Positions 18,080 through 27,588 are shown, counted from the first letter of the stretch. The stretch: DNA of 64,000 nucleotides from Eubacteriaceae bacterium (GCA_902362875.1 CABIYF010000003.1:93032-157031), one strand, 5' to 3'. Numbers and translations are program-made. Notes: generated by a model from the letters alone, not told the origin.

Positions 18080-18997
18080 ATGAACACTACATTGATTATT
18101 ATGGCCGCCGGAATTGGATCAAGATTTGGTGGAGGAATCAAACAGCTGGCAAAGATGGGACCGAATGGAGAGATCATCATGGACTATTCTATCCGTGATG
18201 CAAAAGAAGCAGGATTTAATAAAGTTGTATTTATTATCCGCAAGGATATTTTTGAAGAATTTGAAGAAGTAATCGGTAACCGCATCAAAGAACAGATTGA
18301 TGTAGAATATGTTTTCCAGGAATTAGATGATCTTCCAGAAGGATTTGAAGTTCCAACAGGACGTACAAAGCCTTGGGGAACAGGACAGGCAGTTCTTTGC
18401 TGTAAAGATGTGGTGAAAGAACCATTTGTGATCATTAACGCAGATGACTACTACGGAAAAGAAGCATTTGTGAAACTTCATGATTTCTTAGTATCAGGAG
18501 AAGATCTTGGAAGAGAGTTCACAATGGGAATGGCAGGATTTATCCTGAAGAATACATTAAGTGATAACGGAGCTGTAACAAGAGGAGTCAGCGTTGTAGA
18601 CGAGAAAGGTCTGTTAAGCCAGGTTCATGAGACAACAGGAATTGAGATGAACGAAGAAGGTAAGATCGTTTGCGATAATGAAGAAGTACAGAAGTGGATC
18701 AGCCCAGATGATAAAGTATCTATGAATATGTGGGCAGCATATCCAGAATTCTTAGAATATCTTGCAGAAGATTTCAAGAACTTCTTATCTAATATTGAAG
18801 AAGGAGATATCAAGAAAGAATATCTGCTTCCAAACATTGTAGACGAGTTATTAAAAGAAGGACGTGCAAACGTTAAAGTATTAGAGACACAGGACCGTTG
18901 GTTCGGTGTAACATACAAAGAAGATAAAGAATCTGTACAGAAAGCATTTGAAGGTCTGATCAAAGACGGTGTTTATCCAGCAGATTTATGGGCTTAG
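18080..18997 (+). CDS. Sugar-1-phosphate nucleotidyltransferase family protein
   Basis: A 305-residue protein starting with the NTP-transferase motif 'IIMAAGIGSRFGGGIKQL' (nucleotide-binding loop, variant of GxGxRxxxxTxxxxK) and with 'PWGTGQAVLCCKDV' and 'FVIINADDYYGKEAF', where the Asp pair binds metal. Such enzymes join a sugar-1-phosphate with an NTP. The sugar and nucleotide cannot be named; it is shorter than and distinct from GalU or RfbA. It stands alone with its own promoter and terminator. RBS GGGGAG precedes ATG. Confidence 0.8.
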   Translation: MNTTLIIMAAGIGSRFGGGIKQLAKMGPNGEIIMDYSIRDAKEAGFNKVVFIIRKDIFEEFEEVIGNRIKEQIDVEYVFQELDDLPEGFEVPTGRTKPWGTGQAVLCCKDVVKEPFVIINADDYYGKEAFVKLHDFLVSGEDLGREFTMGMAGFILKNTLSDNGAVTRGVSVVDEKGLLSQVHETTGIEMNEEGKIVCDNEEVQKWISPDDKVSMNMWAAYPEFLEYLAEDFKNFLSNIEEGDIKKEYLLPNIVDELLKEGRANVKVLETQDRWFGVTYKEDKESVQKAFEGLIKDGVYPADLWA

Positions 18998-19027
18998 GAC
19001 AATCGTATAATAACAGCAGTAATAACA

Positions 19028-19064
19028 AAGGGCAGTCGGGATGATTCCAGACTGCCTTTTTTGT
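19028..19064 (+). terminator. Intrinsic terminator after the nucleotidyltransferase gene
   Basis: GGCAGTC (19031-19037) pairs perfectly with GACTGCC (19050-19056) and is followed by six T. It separates this gene from the one at 19190. Confidence 0.85.
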
Positions 19065-19189
19065 TGCAATCATATATATAAATGCGTTAAAATAATACAA
19101 AACCAATCATACAACCTATGGAAAAAGGAGAAGAAAGATCAGGAATGAGGCTGTGAGAGCGAAGAAGAGATCCTGATGGATGAAATGAC

Positions 19190-19528
19190 ATGGAAGAATG
19201 TGTAATAAGAAAACAAATTGCAGGAATTGAGATAGAGATCCGTGAGACAAGGATCGGAGAAGACATTGTATTAATGCTTGCAGGAGGAGATAAACCTCAT
19301 ATCGGATGCGTTGTACAGTCAGTTCCACGTCCTTCACTTACAGAGGACGGAAGTACAAGTGTGACTTCCTCTGTGTTAAATATGACAGGTCATAAAGACG
19401 AATTCTTATGCAGAAGGCTGGCAGAGAAACGCTGCAGGGAAACCGGAAGAACGGTTGTATGTACCGGCGGAGTGCATATTGACAATATTACAAAAGAGCA
19501 GATTCATAAGCTGCTGGAAGAAATATAA
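19190..19528 (+). CDS. LpdD-like (prenylated-flavin chaperone family) protein
   Basis: A 112-residue protein with 'GGDKPHIGCVVQSVPRPS', 'SVLNMTGHKDEFLCRRLAE' and 'TVVCTGGVHIDNITKEQI'. This pattern matches small proteins related to LpdD, the chaperone-like subunit of UbiD-type decarboxylases, often listed merely as amino acid decarboxylase. No UbiD or UbiX homologue is present in the window, so the partner is unknown. It precedes the YhaO-like gene by 40 nt and may be cotranscribed. Family assignment is from memory of the motif; function is uncertain. Confidence 0.55.
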   Translation: MEECVIRKQIAGIEIEIRETRIGEDIVLMLAGGDKPHIGCVVQSVPRPSLTEDGSTSVTSSVLNMTGHKDEFLCRRLAEKRCRETGRTVVCTGGVHIDNITKEQIHKLLEEI

Positions 19529-19568
19529 CAATATCTGGAATAATAAAAATAAGAAAGCAGGTGATTTT

Positions 19569-20603
19569 TTGAAATTTATCCATATAGCGGATGTGCATTG
19601 GGGAGCAAAACCAGAGAAGAATCGATCATTTGGAATGATCAGGGAAAATGAGATCAAGGAAACATTTCAAAAAGTCATAGAATATGCGAATCAGCACCAA
19701 ACAGATGTCTTACTGATCGCAGGTGATTTCTTCGATAAACAGCCGACAAAACAGGAATTAAGAGAAGTGGATTATATATTATCCGGGCTGCTGAACACAA
19801 AGACTGTGCTGATCGCAGGAAATCACGATCATCTTTCGCAGCAGGATGAATTTTCTCATTATCAGTGGAACAGTGAAGTTTATATGCTCGATGGAAGAGA
19901 CAAAGATCACATCTATTTTAAAGATTTGGATACAACAATTTACGGAATCAGTTATTGGACAAATCAGATTATGGAACCAGTCTACGATAAGATGGCACCA
20001 CAAAGTGAGAGCGGATTTTCTATCCTTTTAGCACATGGTGGAGACGAAAGTCATATTCCGATCAACAAAGATCTGTTAAAATGGTCAGGATTTGACTATA
20101 TTGCACTTGGACACATCCATAAACCAGAGATTATTTTTGAAGATCTGATGGCGTATGCAGGATCTTTAGAGCCATTGGATCACACGGAAACGGGAAATCA
20201 TGGATTTATCGAAGGCGAGATCAGCGAAGAAAAACAGCAGATCGAATTTGTTCCATTTGCAAAAAGAAAGTATATACAAGTGGAAGTTACGATCACAGAA
20301 GAGATGTCTGCATTTGAAATTAAAGACCGCGTAGAAACAGAACTTTCTTACCGAGGCAGAGAAAATATCTATGAAGTCATTATAACAGGAAGCATTGATC
20401 CAGAGATAGAATTAGACTTTGAGAATATGAAAGAGGATTATCTGATCTCAGATATTATTTATGAAACAAAAAGCCGCTGGGACTATGATCAGTTATCAGA
20501 AGAAAATGATTTTATGATTCAGAAAGTGGCAGAGATATTAAAAGATGAACCACAGGCACTGTCATTTGCGATGGAAGCACTATCTTATGCCAGGGAGAGA
20601 TAA
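19569..20603 (+). CDS. YhaO/SbcD-like metallophosphoesterase (DNA nuclease subunit)
   Basis: A 344-residue calcineurin-like phosphoesterase with all metal motifs: 'IHIADVHWG', 'LIAGDFFDK', 'LIAGNHDH', 'LLAHGG' and 'ALGHIHKPE'. This is the SbcD/Mre11 and YhaO pattern. With the following ATPase it should form a nuclease complex working on DNA ends. The frame opens at 19455 inside the previous gene; the TTG at 19569 with AGGTGA upstream gives the usual N-terminus (LKFIHIADVHWG). The next gene begins 3 nt after its stop. Confidence 0.88.
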   Translation: MKFIHIADVHWGAKPEKNRSFGMIRENEIKETFQKVIEYANQHQTDVLLIAGDFFDKQPTKQELREVDYILSGLLNTKTVLIAGNHDHLSQQDEFSHYQWNSEVYMLDGRDKDHIYFKDLDTTIYGISYWTNQIMEPVYDKMAPQSESGFSILLAHGGDESHIPINKDLLKWSGFDYIALGHIHKPEIIFEDLMAYAGSLEPLDHTETGNHGFIEGEISEEKQQIEFVPFAKRKYIQVEVTITEEMSAFEIKDRVETELSYRGRENIYEVIITGSIDPEIELDFENMKEDYLISDIIYETKSRWDYDQLSEENDFMIQKVAEILKDEPQALSFAMEALSYARER

Positions 20604-20606
20604 GAG

Positions 20607-21941
20607 ATGGAGATTCAGAAAATAAATATAGACGGATTTGGCAAATTTCATAAATACAAAGCACAGACAACAGATAAGATTCAGGTGTTTTATGGAAAGA
20701 ATGAGGCAGGAAAGACAACGATAAGAAAATTTATGATCTCAATGCTCTTTGGACTGGAAAAAGCAAGAGGAGCCGCTGCTGGAAATGACGATTTCACAAG
20801 ATACATGCCGGTAAATGGAGGAAATTATGGGGGCTCTGTTACGATCAGAAAAGGAAAGACTTCTTACCGGATCACAAGAAATTTTACCCAAGGACCAAAA
20901 AGTCTGCGGATGTTTTATGAAGATACGATGGAAGAAATCGAATTACCTGCCACAACTTTGCAAAATATTTTATTTGAAAGCGACAAGACGGCATTTGAAA
21001 ATACAGTATCGATGACACAGGCAGATATCCGTACAGGAAAAGAGATGAAAGAGGTTCTGCAAAATTCCATGGCGAATTTAAGAAGCAGCAAAAATGCAGG
21101 GATCGATCTTCGAAAAGCAGTGGATTATTTAAAGATCAAGAGAAGACAGAAGCGAAAGGACCCTGCATTTGCCCAAACGGACATTTTGAGGAAACAAAAA
21201 AATGAATGCAGATATGATGCTGAGCAGCTGAGACGTTATGAACAGGAAGAAAGGGAGATCAAAAGACAATTACAGCAAAAAAGGCATTTGACATTCTGGC
21301 AGAAACTGATCTGCTGGATTCAAAAACTGTTAGGAAATGATAAAGAGAAGATCAGAAAGATGGAATTAAAACATCGTCTTGAGATCATAGAGATTGAGAA
21401 AACACAGCTTCAGGCGCAGAAACAAAAAGCAGAAGATAATGAATATAAATACCAGCAGGCTCTCGAAAAGAAGAAAGCAGCCGAGCGGGAAATCCATGAG
21501 ATCGAACAGGCGATCAAAGCCATTGAACAGGCAGGAAGATCGATTCAGAAGACATTTGGACAGGAATTAAATGAAAAGATATCGAAGATATTTGCTGATA
21601 TAACAAGTGGAAGATATACAAAAGTTATTATGGATGACAGCTTGCAGATGATGGTATACGATGGGTTCGATTATATCGATATGAAGTATTTAAGCAATGC
21701 AACGATAGAACAATTATATTTTGCATTACGTCTGGCATCTGCGGATCTGTTATATGAAGATGATGAATTTCCATTATTTTTGGATGATGTATTTGGCAAC
21801 TATGATGATGAGAGGCTAAGACAGACCCTTGCTTATCTTAATCAGAAAACAAACAGGCAGATTTTTTTATTTACAGGTAGAAAAGAAATACTTCATGTAT
21901 TGGATCAGAATGAAATTTTATATCACCTTATTTCCTTATAG
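20607..21941 (+). CDS. Compact YhaN/SbcC-like AAA ATPase
   Basis: A 444-residue protein with an N-terminal Walker A in 'VFYGKNEAGKTTIRKFM', central coiled coil (about 190-315) and a C-terminal head with 'LSNATIEQLYFALRLASADL' (ABC-type signature region) and Walker B 'FPLFLDDVFGNYDD'. It pairs with the nuclease at 19569, like YhaN with YhaO or SbcC with SbcD. Bacillus YhaN and SbcC have about 960-1100 residues, so the coiled-coil arm here is much shortened. The frame is intact and both ATPase halves are present. Confidence 0.85.
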   Translation: MEIQKINIDGFGKFHKYKAQTTDKIQVFYGKNEAGKTTIRKFMISMLFGLEKARGAAAGNDDFTRYMPVNGGNYGGSVTIRKGKTSYRITRNFTQGPKSLRMFYEDTMEEIELPATTLQNILFESDKTAFENTVSMTQADIRTGKEMKEVLQNSMANLRSSKNAGIDLRKAVDYLKIKRRQKRKDPAFAQTDILRKQKNECRYDAEQLRRYEQEEREIKRQLQQKRHLTFWQKLICWIQKLLGNDKEKIRKMELKHRLEIIEIEKTQLQAQKQKAEDNEYKYQQALEKKKAAEREIHEIEQAIKAIEQAGRSIQKTFGQELNEKISKIFADITSGRYTKVIMDDSLQMMVYDGFDYIDMKYLSNATIEQLYFALRLASADLLYEDDEFPLFLDDVFGNYDDERLRQTLAYLNQKTNRQIFLFTGRKEILHVLDQNEILYHLISL

Positions 21942-21995
21942 TTTTTTCTGTGCTAAGATATACAAAGAGAAAGTAACAAAAGGAGATTAAAACAG

Positions 21996-22976
21996 ATGGC
22001 AAAGAAGATGACCATGGCAGATATCGCAAATTTATCAGGAGTCGGGAAAAGTACAGTATCCCGTTATTTTAACGGAGGATATATAAAAGATGAGACAAGA
22101 GCGAAGATTCAGAAGGTCATTGAAGAATATAATTACACACCGAATGCATTTGCAAGATTAAATGCCAAACAAAGCAACGTGGTCGGTGTGGTTGTGCCGA
22201 CACTTAATTCCAAGATCACAAGCCGCGTGATCACAAGCATTGACCGGTATCTAAGAGAGAAGGGATATACAACACTCATTCAGAATTCAGATCACGATAT
22301 CGATCAGGAACTACAGAATATTCAGCGTCTGATCCAGTTAAATGTCGATGGAATCCTGATCAGTTCCATAGCGATCACGAAAGACCACAAAGAACTGTTA
22401 AAGAAAGCAGGAATACCAGTAGTTGTCTTAACACAGGATTATGAAGACGGCATTTCCATCATTTATGACGATTACCATGCAGGAAAAATGATGGGAGAGC
22501 ATATTGGGAAGAAAGGACACAAAAAGGTTGGATATATTGGTGTCTACGAGACAGATAAAGCGGTTGGAACTGAGAGAAGAAATGGCGTGTTAGACGGACT
22601 GAAAGAATATGGGATCACGCCTGTGACAGGAAAGAGTGATTACAGCTTCCTTGGAGGACAGACAGTTGCAAGAGAATTACTTGAGAAAGAACCTGATTTA
22701 GATGCGATCATCTGTGCGACTGACAGGCTTGCCTTTGGTGCATATAAGATTTTGCACGAATATAAGAAAGAGATTCCACAGGAAGTATCGGTTGCGGCGT
22801 TTGGTGGATATGATGAGAGTGCATTATTAACGCCAGAGCTTACAACTTTAAAGTTTGATTCTTATGGTATGGGATATCTTGGAGCAGAGACGATCCTTAA
22901 GATGATCGCAGGGGAGCTGGTATCGAAAAAACAGATTGTTGGATATGAATTTATTGAAGGCGGAAGTGTCAGGTAA
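21996..22976 (+). CDS. scrR: LacI-family regulator of the sucrose operon
   Basis: A 326-residue repressor with the N-terminal LacI helix-turn-helix ('TMADIANLSGVGKSTVSRYF', residues about 5-25), hinge, and a periplasmic-binding-like effector domain. The neighbouring PTS, hydrolase and fructokinase genes indicate a sucrose or fructose-type effector. Two matching operator sites flank the PTS promoter (23063-23137). No such operator was seen before scrR itself, so autoregulation is not indicated. RBS AAAGGAG precedes ATG. Confidence 0.88.
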   Translation: MAKKMTMADIANLSGVGKSTVSRYFNGGYIKDETRAKIQKVIEEYNYTPNAFARLNAKQSNVVGVVVPTLNSKITSRVITSIDRYLREKGYTTLIQNSDHDIDQELQNIQRLIQLNVDGILISSIAITKDHKELLKKAGIPVVVLTQDYEDGISIIYDDYHAGKMMGEHIGKKGHKKVGYIGVYETDKAVGTERRNGVLDGLKEYGITPVTGKSDYSFLGGQTVARELLEKEPDLDAIICATDRLAFGAYKILHEYKKEIPQEVSVAAFGGYDESALLTPELTTLKFDSYGMGYLGAETILKMIAGELVSKKQIVGYEFIEGGSVR

Positions 22977-22998
22977 TAAATTTATATTGATATTTTAA

Positions 22999-23054
22999 GA
23001 AAAATAGCTATTCTACACTTTTCAGGGAGCAGTAGAACGGCTATTTTTTATTTT
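22999..23054 (+). terminator. Intrinsic terminator between scrR and the PTS gene
   Basis: AAATAGC-TA-TTCTAC pairs with GTAGAA-CG-GCTATTT across a 15-nt loop, followed by a T-rich run. The regulator is thus transcribed separately from the structural genes. Confidence 0.85.
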
Positions 23055-23062
23055 TGAAAAAC

Positions 23063-23078
23063 ATGGTACCGATTCCAC
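23063..23078 (+). promoter_or_regulatory. LacI-type operator O1, upstream of the sucrose promoter
   Basis: ATGGTACCGATTCCAC is an imperfect palindrome with the central CG typical of LacI-family sites. It lies just upstream of the -35 box at 23087. It matches the second site at 23122 in 13 of 16 positions. Binding by the neighbouring ScrR is inferred. Confidence 0.8.
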
Positions 23079-23086
23079 AAAAACTA

Positions 23087-23115
23087 TTGACAAACACAAA
23101 AGAAAGTAATAATAT
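23087..23115 (+). promoter_or_regulatory. Sigma-A promoter of the sucrose operon
   Basis: TTGACA, exactly 17 nt, TAATAT. It is flanked on both sides by LacI-type operators, and the predicted start point lies within or just before the downstream operator. This is a strong, repressible promoter by motif. Confidence 0.88.
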
Positions 23116-23121
23116 ACAAAT

Positions 23122-23137
23122 ATGGAACCGATACCAT
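23122..23137 (+). promoter_or_regulatory. LacI-type operator O2, at the transcription start
   Basis: ATGGAACCGATACCAT is a near-perfect palindrome (outer ATGG/CCAT, central CG) located 6 nt after the -10 box, where bound repressor would block initiation. Its centre lies 59 bp from that of O1, so looping between the two is possible. Confidence 0.85.
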
Positions 23138-23170
23138 AATAAGTTTCACAATCAAAAAAGGAGAGAAGAT

Positions 23171-25102
23171 ATGGATTACGCAAAAATCGCCAGCCAGGTT
23201 ATTGAAAACGTCGGCGGCAAACAAAACATCAAATCAGTACAGCATTGTGCAACAAGACTTCGATTACAGCTTAAGAACAATGACCTTCGCAACGAAGAAG
23301 CAGTTAGTGACATTGAAGGAGTCAAAGGAGTCTTCTTAACACAGTCCCAGTTCCAGATTATTTTCGGATCAGGACTTGTAAATTTAGTCTGTGATGAAGT
23401 ACAGAAACAGTTAGGAATGGCAGTCGATGCACCAGCAGATGATGAGAAAGAAGAGAAGAAAGGAAATGTTCTTCAGAGATTAGTAAAACTGTTAAGTGAC
23501 ATTTTCGTACCAATCATCCCAGCAATCGTAGCCGGTGGTCTGCTCATGGGATTAAATAACATCTTAACAGCAGCAATGTTTAGTGGAAAATCAGTCATCG
23601 ATCTTTACCCACAGTGGAAGGGTCTTGCAACAGCCATCAACATGTTCGCAAGCGCACCATTTGCATTCTTACCAGTACTGATCGGATTTAGTGCGACAAA
23701 GAAATTTGGCGGTAACCCATATCTTGGAGCAGCCATGGGTATGATCATGGTTCATCCAGACCTGTTAAGTGCATACAGCATTGGAATCGCAGAACCTCCA
23801 GTATGGAATATCTTAGGATTTAAGGTTGCAGCAATCGGATATCAGGGAACAGTACTTCCAGTATTAGCAGTTGCATTTATCTTAGCAACGATCGAGAAGA
23901 AGTTACATAAAGTAACCCCAACATGGTTAGATAACCTGACAACACCATTGATCTCTATCATGGTAACATCATTTTTAACATTCATCTTTGTTGGACCAGT
24001 ATTAAGAGAAGCAGGCAACTTATTAGCAGACGGAATCACATGGGTATACAATACACTTGGATTTGTCGGTGGTGGATTATTCGGACTTGCATATGCACCA
24101 ATCTGTTTAACAGGAATGCACCACAGTTTCATCGCGATCGAGACACAGCTGATCGCAGCCAAAGCAACAACCGGTGGAAGTTTTATCTTCACAACAGCAA
24201 GTATGAACAACATAGCACAGGGAGCAGCCGTATTAGCAGTCTTATTCTTAACAAAGAATGAAAAAATGAAATCTATCTGTTCTGCATCTGGTGTTTCAGC
24301 ACTACTTGGAATCACAGAACCAGCAATGTTTGGTGTCACATTAAAATTAAAATATCCATTCTACGCAGCCATCATCGGTTCAGCCGTAGGAAATGCATAT
24401 TGTGCAGCAACAGGAGTTTTAGCTCAGGCATTAGGAGCAGCCGGACTTCCAGGATTCTTATCCATGCTTCCAAAAGATTACTTAAACTTCGCAATCGGAC
24501 TGATCTTATCTATGGGAGTATCTGCAGTATTAACAGCGATCTTCTGGAAGAAGTTTAACATCGAAGGAGAAGACACAGCAGTAAAAACTCCAGCAAAAGA
24601 AACAAAGACAGAAGAAGTAAAAGAAATCGAAACAGCAGTAGATGCAGCAGAAGAAACAAATGAATTATGCGCACCAATGAAAGGTGAAGTCTTAGATGTA
24701 TCCAAATCCGCAGATCCAGCATTTGCAAGCAAAGCAATGGGAGAAGGAGTTGCGATCAACCCAAGCGAAGGAATTGTATACGCACCAGCTGATGGAACGA
24801 TCAGCCTGATCTTCCCAACAAAACATGCAATGGGAATCACATTAAATTCAGGTGTAGAACTTTTGATCCATGCAGGAATTGACACAGTCAAGATGGAAGG
24901 CGAAGGTTTTGAAACATTTGTAGAGACAGGAGCCAAAGTAAAGAAAGGTGATAAATTATTATCTTTTGATATGGATCTTGTCAAAGAAAAAGGATACAAG
25001 ACACAGACAATGTTCTTAGTAGCAGATGCGAAAGGAAAAGAAGTAGAAGTTGTTGAAGCAGCGGATGCAGACAATGACACTAAGATCATCAAATTAAAAT
25101 AA
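23171..25102 (+). CDS. scrA: Sucrose-type PTS transporter, EIIBCA
   Basis: A 643-residue protein with three PTS domains: EIIB (1-90, phospho-Cys C26 in 'SVQHCATRLR'), membrane EIIC (about 110-455, about ten helices, 'GITEPAMFGV' motif) and EIIA of the glucose type (about 490-640, phospho-His about 567 in 'LLIHAGIDTVKMEG'). It imports sucrose and phosphorylates it to sucrose-6-phosphate. The frame opens at 23054, but GGAGAG before ATG 23171 and the EIIB start fix the start. The gene follows a LacI-controlled promoter and leads into the hydrolase and fructokinase. Substrate is inferred from context; related EIIs take trehalose or beta-glucosides. Confidence 0.92.
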   Translation: MDYAKIASQVIENVGGKQNIKSVQHCATRLRLQLKNNDLRNEEAVSDIEGVKGVFLTQSQFQIIFGSGLVNLVCDEVQKQLGMAVDAPADDEKEEKKGNVLQRLVKLLSDIFVPIIPAIVAGGLLMGLNNILTAAMFSGKSVIDLYPQWKGLATAINMFASAPFAFLPVLIGFSATKKFGGNPYLGAAMGMIMVHPDLLSAYSIGIAEPPVWNILGFKVAAIGYQGTVLPVLAVAFILATIEKKLHKVTPTWLDNLTTPLISIMVTSFLTFIFVGPVLREAGNLLADGITWVYNTLGFVGGGLFGLAYAPICLTGMHHSFIAIETQLIAAKATTGGSFIFTTASMNNIAQGAAVLAVLFLTKNEKMKSICSASGVSALLGITEPAMFGVTLKLKYPFYAAIIGSAVGNAYCAATGVLAQALGAAGLPGFLSMLPKDYLNFAIGLILSMGVSAVLTAIFWKKFNIEGEDTAVKTPAKETKTEEVKEIETAVDAAEETNELCAPMKGEVLDVSKSADPAFASKAMGEGVAINPSEGIVYAPADGTISLIFPTKHAMGITLNSGVELLIHAGIDTVKMEGEGFETFVETGAKVKKGDKLLSFDMDLVKEKGYKTQTMFLVADAKGKEVEVVEAADADNDTKIIKLK

Positions 25103-25136
25103 TTATGATTCGAAGAAGGAAAGGAAACCAGGGCAT

Positions 25137-26603
25137 ATGTTTGAAAAATACAAGAAAGTCTACAAGGCAGACTATGAAAAATGGTATAAAGAAAATGAAG
25201 CTTACAGAGAACGTGTAGCGGCAGATCCTGACCGATTAAAATTTCATTTAATGCCAAAGACAGGATGGTTAAATGATCCAAACGGTTTATGCCAGTTTAA
25301 CGGGACATATCATATTTACTACCAGTACACTCCATTTGAACCAACTGGTGAGTTAAAGACATGGGGACATTACACGACAAAAGATTTTATTCACTACGAA
25401 GATTTTGGACCAGTGGTATTCCCGGATGAAGACATGGATGCCCATGGTGTCTATTCCGGATCTGCATTTATTGAAGACGATACGATCCACTATTTCTACA
25501 CAGGAAATCTAAAATATTTTGACAGAGATGATTATGACTATATTAACAGTGGACGTGGAAGTAATACGATCACATTTACAAGTAAAGACGGACACAAATT
25601 TACTCCAAAAGAATTATTAATGACAACCAACGATTATCCAGCGGATATGAGCAACCATGTGCGTGATCCAAAAATCTTTAAGAAAAATGATAAATATTAC
25701 ATGGTTCTCGGAGCAAGAGATAAAGAAGGTATCGGAATGATCCTTCTTTATGAATCCGCAGATCTTAAGAATTGGACATACAAAAACCGTATTACAACCC
25801 CACAGAAGTTCGGATATATGTGGGAATGCCCGGATCTATTTGAAATCGATGGACAGCTCTACATCATCTGCTGCCCACAGGGAGTAGAGACTCGGGGAAT
25901 CGATTATGAAAATGTTCATCAGGTGACAGCAATGAAATTAGACTATGACTTTGATACCGATGAATATGAGATCACAGATATCAAACTGTTTGACCGTGGA
26001 TTTGACTTCTATGCACCACAAAGTTTTGTGGATGAAAGTGGAAGAAGAATTCTGATCGGATGGATGGGAATTCCGGATGCAGACTATACAAATCCAACCG
26101 AAGAAGCAGGATGGCAGCATGCCCTCACAATCCCAAGACAGTTATCTGTAAGAGAAGGAAAATTAATTCAGGAACCGATCGAAGAATTAAAACAGCTTCG
26201 AAGTGATGATAAAGCAGTCTGCACATTTAGTTATGGACAGGCGATCATCATGCAAAACTCCATATATGAAGCTGTTGTAGACTTCAAACGATGCAGAGAG
26301 ATGACAATGACATTAAGAGAAGGAATCACTCTTTCTTACAAAGACAACATTCTGACATTAAATCTTGGTGTCTATGGAAGCGGAAGAACAACAAGAAAAG
26401 TAAAATTAGAAAAATTAGAGCATCTTCAGATTTTTGCGGATACATCTTCTCTTGAAATCTTTGTTAACCATGGAGAAGAGGTTTTTACAACAAGAATATA
26501 TAATCTTCATGGAAGAATACTGGTAAATGGAGAATGTTCTGGTATAATGACAGTATATCCATTAAAATCATTCGAAATTGAAGGAGGAAGACATGAAGAA
26601 TAA
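25137..26603 (+). CDS. scrB: Sucrose-6-phosphate hydrolase (GH32)
   Basis: A 488-residue GH32 enzyme splitting sucrose-6-phosphate into glucose-6-phosphate and fructose in the cytoplasm; no signal peptide. The catalytic residues are visible: nucleophile D47 in 'GWLNDPNGL', transition-state Asp in 'VRDPKIF', and acid/base E230 in 'WECPDLF'. The C-terminal beta-sandwich (about 350-488) is complete. It lies 34 nt after the PTS gene and overlaps the fructokinase start by 11 nt. Confidence 0.95.
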   Translation: MFEKYKKVYKADYEKWYKENEAYRERVAADPDRLKFHLMPKTGWLNDPNGLCQFNGTYHIYYQYTPFEPTGELKTWGHYTTKDFIHYEDFGPVVFPDEDMDAHGVYSGSAFIEDDTIHYFYTGNLKYFDRDDYDYINSGRGSNTITFTSKDGHKFTPKELLMTTNDYPADMSNHVRDPKIFKKNDKYYMVLGARDKEGIGMILLYESADLKNWTYKNRITTPQKFGYMWECPDLFEIDGQLYIICCPQGVETRGIDYENVHQVTAMKLDYDFDTDEYEITDIKLFDRGFDFYAPQSFVDESGRRILIGWMGIPDADYTNPTEEAGWQHALTIPRQLSVREGKLIQEPIEELKQLRSDDKAVCTFSYGQAIIMQNSIYEAVVDFKRCREMTMTLREGITLSYKDNILTLNLGVYGSGRTTRKVKLEKLEHLQIFADTSSLEIFVNHGEEVFTTRIYNLHGRILVNGECSGIMTVYPLKSFEIEGGRHEE

Positions 26604-27567
26604 ATTATGTGGAATCGGAGAAGCATTAATTGATTTTATCCCAGAGGTAAAAGGACAGAGACTAAAAGATGTACCTTCATTTAAGAGAGTCGCAGGAGGA
26701 GCCCCTGCAAATGTAGTCGGAGCAGTCACAAAGCTTGGAATTCCATCCAAATTTTTAACAAAACTTGGAGATGATCCATTTGGAGATTATATCGTAGAAG
26801 TGTTAGACAATGCAGGAATCGATACATCCAATATCGCAAGAGACAAAGAAGGGGAGACAGCTTTAGCATTCGTATCCCTTGCATCCGATGGAAACCGTGA
26901 CTTCAAATTTTACAGAAAAAACAGTGCAGACCTGCGTTACAGTGTAGAAGATATCCCAGCAGATATCTTAGACGATTGTGGAATGATCCATTTTTGCAGC
27001 GTAGACCTTGTGGAATCCCCAATGAAAGAAGCACATAAGAAACTGATCGATATGGCAATCGAGCAAGGAGTGAAAGTTTCTTTTGATCCAAACTTAAGAT
27101 TTTCATTATGGGATGATCTTGATAAATTAAAAGAAACAGTCAATGATTTCTTAAAATACGCAGACATCATCAAGATTTCAGATGAAGAACTGGAATTTAT
27201 CACAGGACATACAGATATCAAAGATGCCTTAGACGGCTTATTTGCAAATCGTGCAAAATACATCATCTACACAAAAGGAGCAGACGGAGCAGAAATTTAC
27301 ACAAGACGTGGATGCGTTGAAGCAGGCGGATACCGCGTAGAAGTACGTGATACAACAGGAGCCGGAGATTCATTTATCGGAGCATTCTTATATTGTCTGT
27401 TAAATGATAACGTGGAAGACTTAGACAGTGTGGATGATGATACATTAAGAAGCTATCTTGACTTTGCAAATGCTTATGCAGCCAATACAACAACAAAAGA
27501 AGGTGCATTAGCAGCCATGGCTGATAGAGCCGAGATGGATGAGTGGGTCAAGACATTAAAGAAGTAA
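26593..27567 (+). CDS. scrK: Fructokinase (PfkB/ribokinase family)
   Basis: A 324-residue PfkB-family kinase. It has 'GGAPANVVGAVTKLG' near the N-terminus and the catalytic 'DTTGAGDSFIGAFLY' motif near residue 250. It would phosphorylate fructose released by ScrB to fructose-6-phosphate. The frame opens at 26578, but GGAGG places the start at ATG 26593, overlapping scrB by 11 nt. Last gene of the sucrose operon. Confidence 0.93.
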   Translation: MKNKLCGIGEALIDFIPEVKGQRLKDVPSFKRVAGGAPANVVGAVTKLGIPSKFLTKLGDDPFGDYIVEVLDNAGIDTSNIARDKEGETALAFVSLASDGNRDFKFYRKNSADLRYSVEDIPADILDDCGMIHFCSVDLVESPMKEAHKKLIDMAIEQGVKVSFDPNLRFSLWDDLDKLKETVNDFLKYADIIKISDEELEFITGHTDIKDALDGLFANRAKYIIYTKGADGAEIYTRRGCVEAGGYRVEVRDTTGAGDSFIGAFLYCLLNDNVEDLDSVDDDTLRSYLDFANAYAANTTTKEGALAAMADRAEMDEWVKTLKK

Positions 27568-27588
27568 GACCTTATTACATATAAATAT

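Noticed and set aside
24478..25281. Long minus-strand frame (267 codons) across the PTS and scrB genes
   Set aside because: It is a shadow of the highly biased coding strand of scrA. It has low-complexity Ser/Ala/Ile/Pro content, no family resemblance and no RBS.
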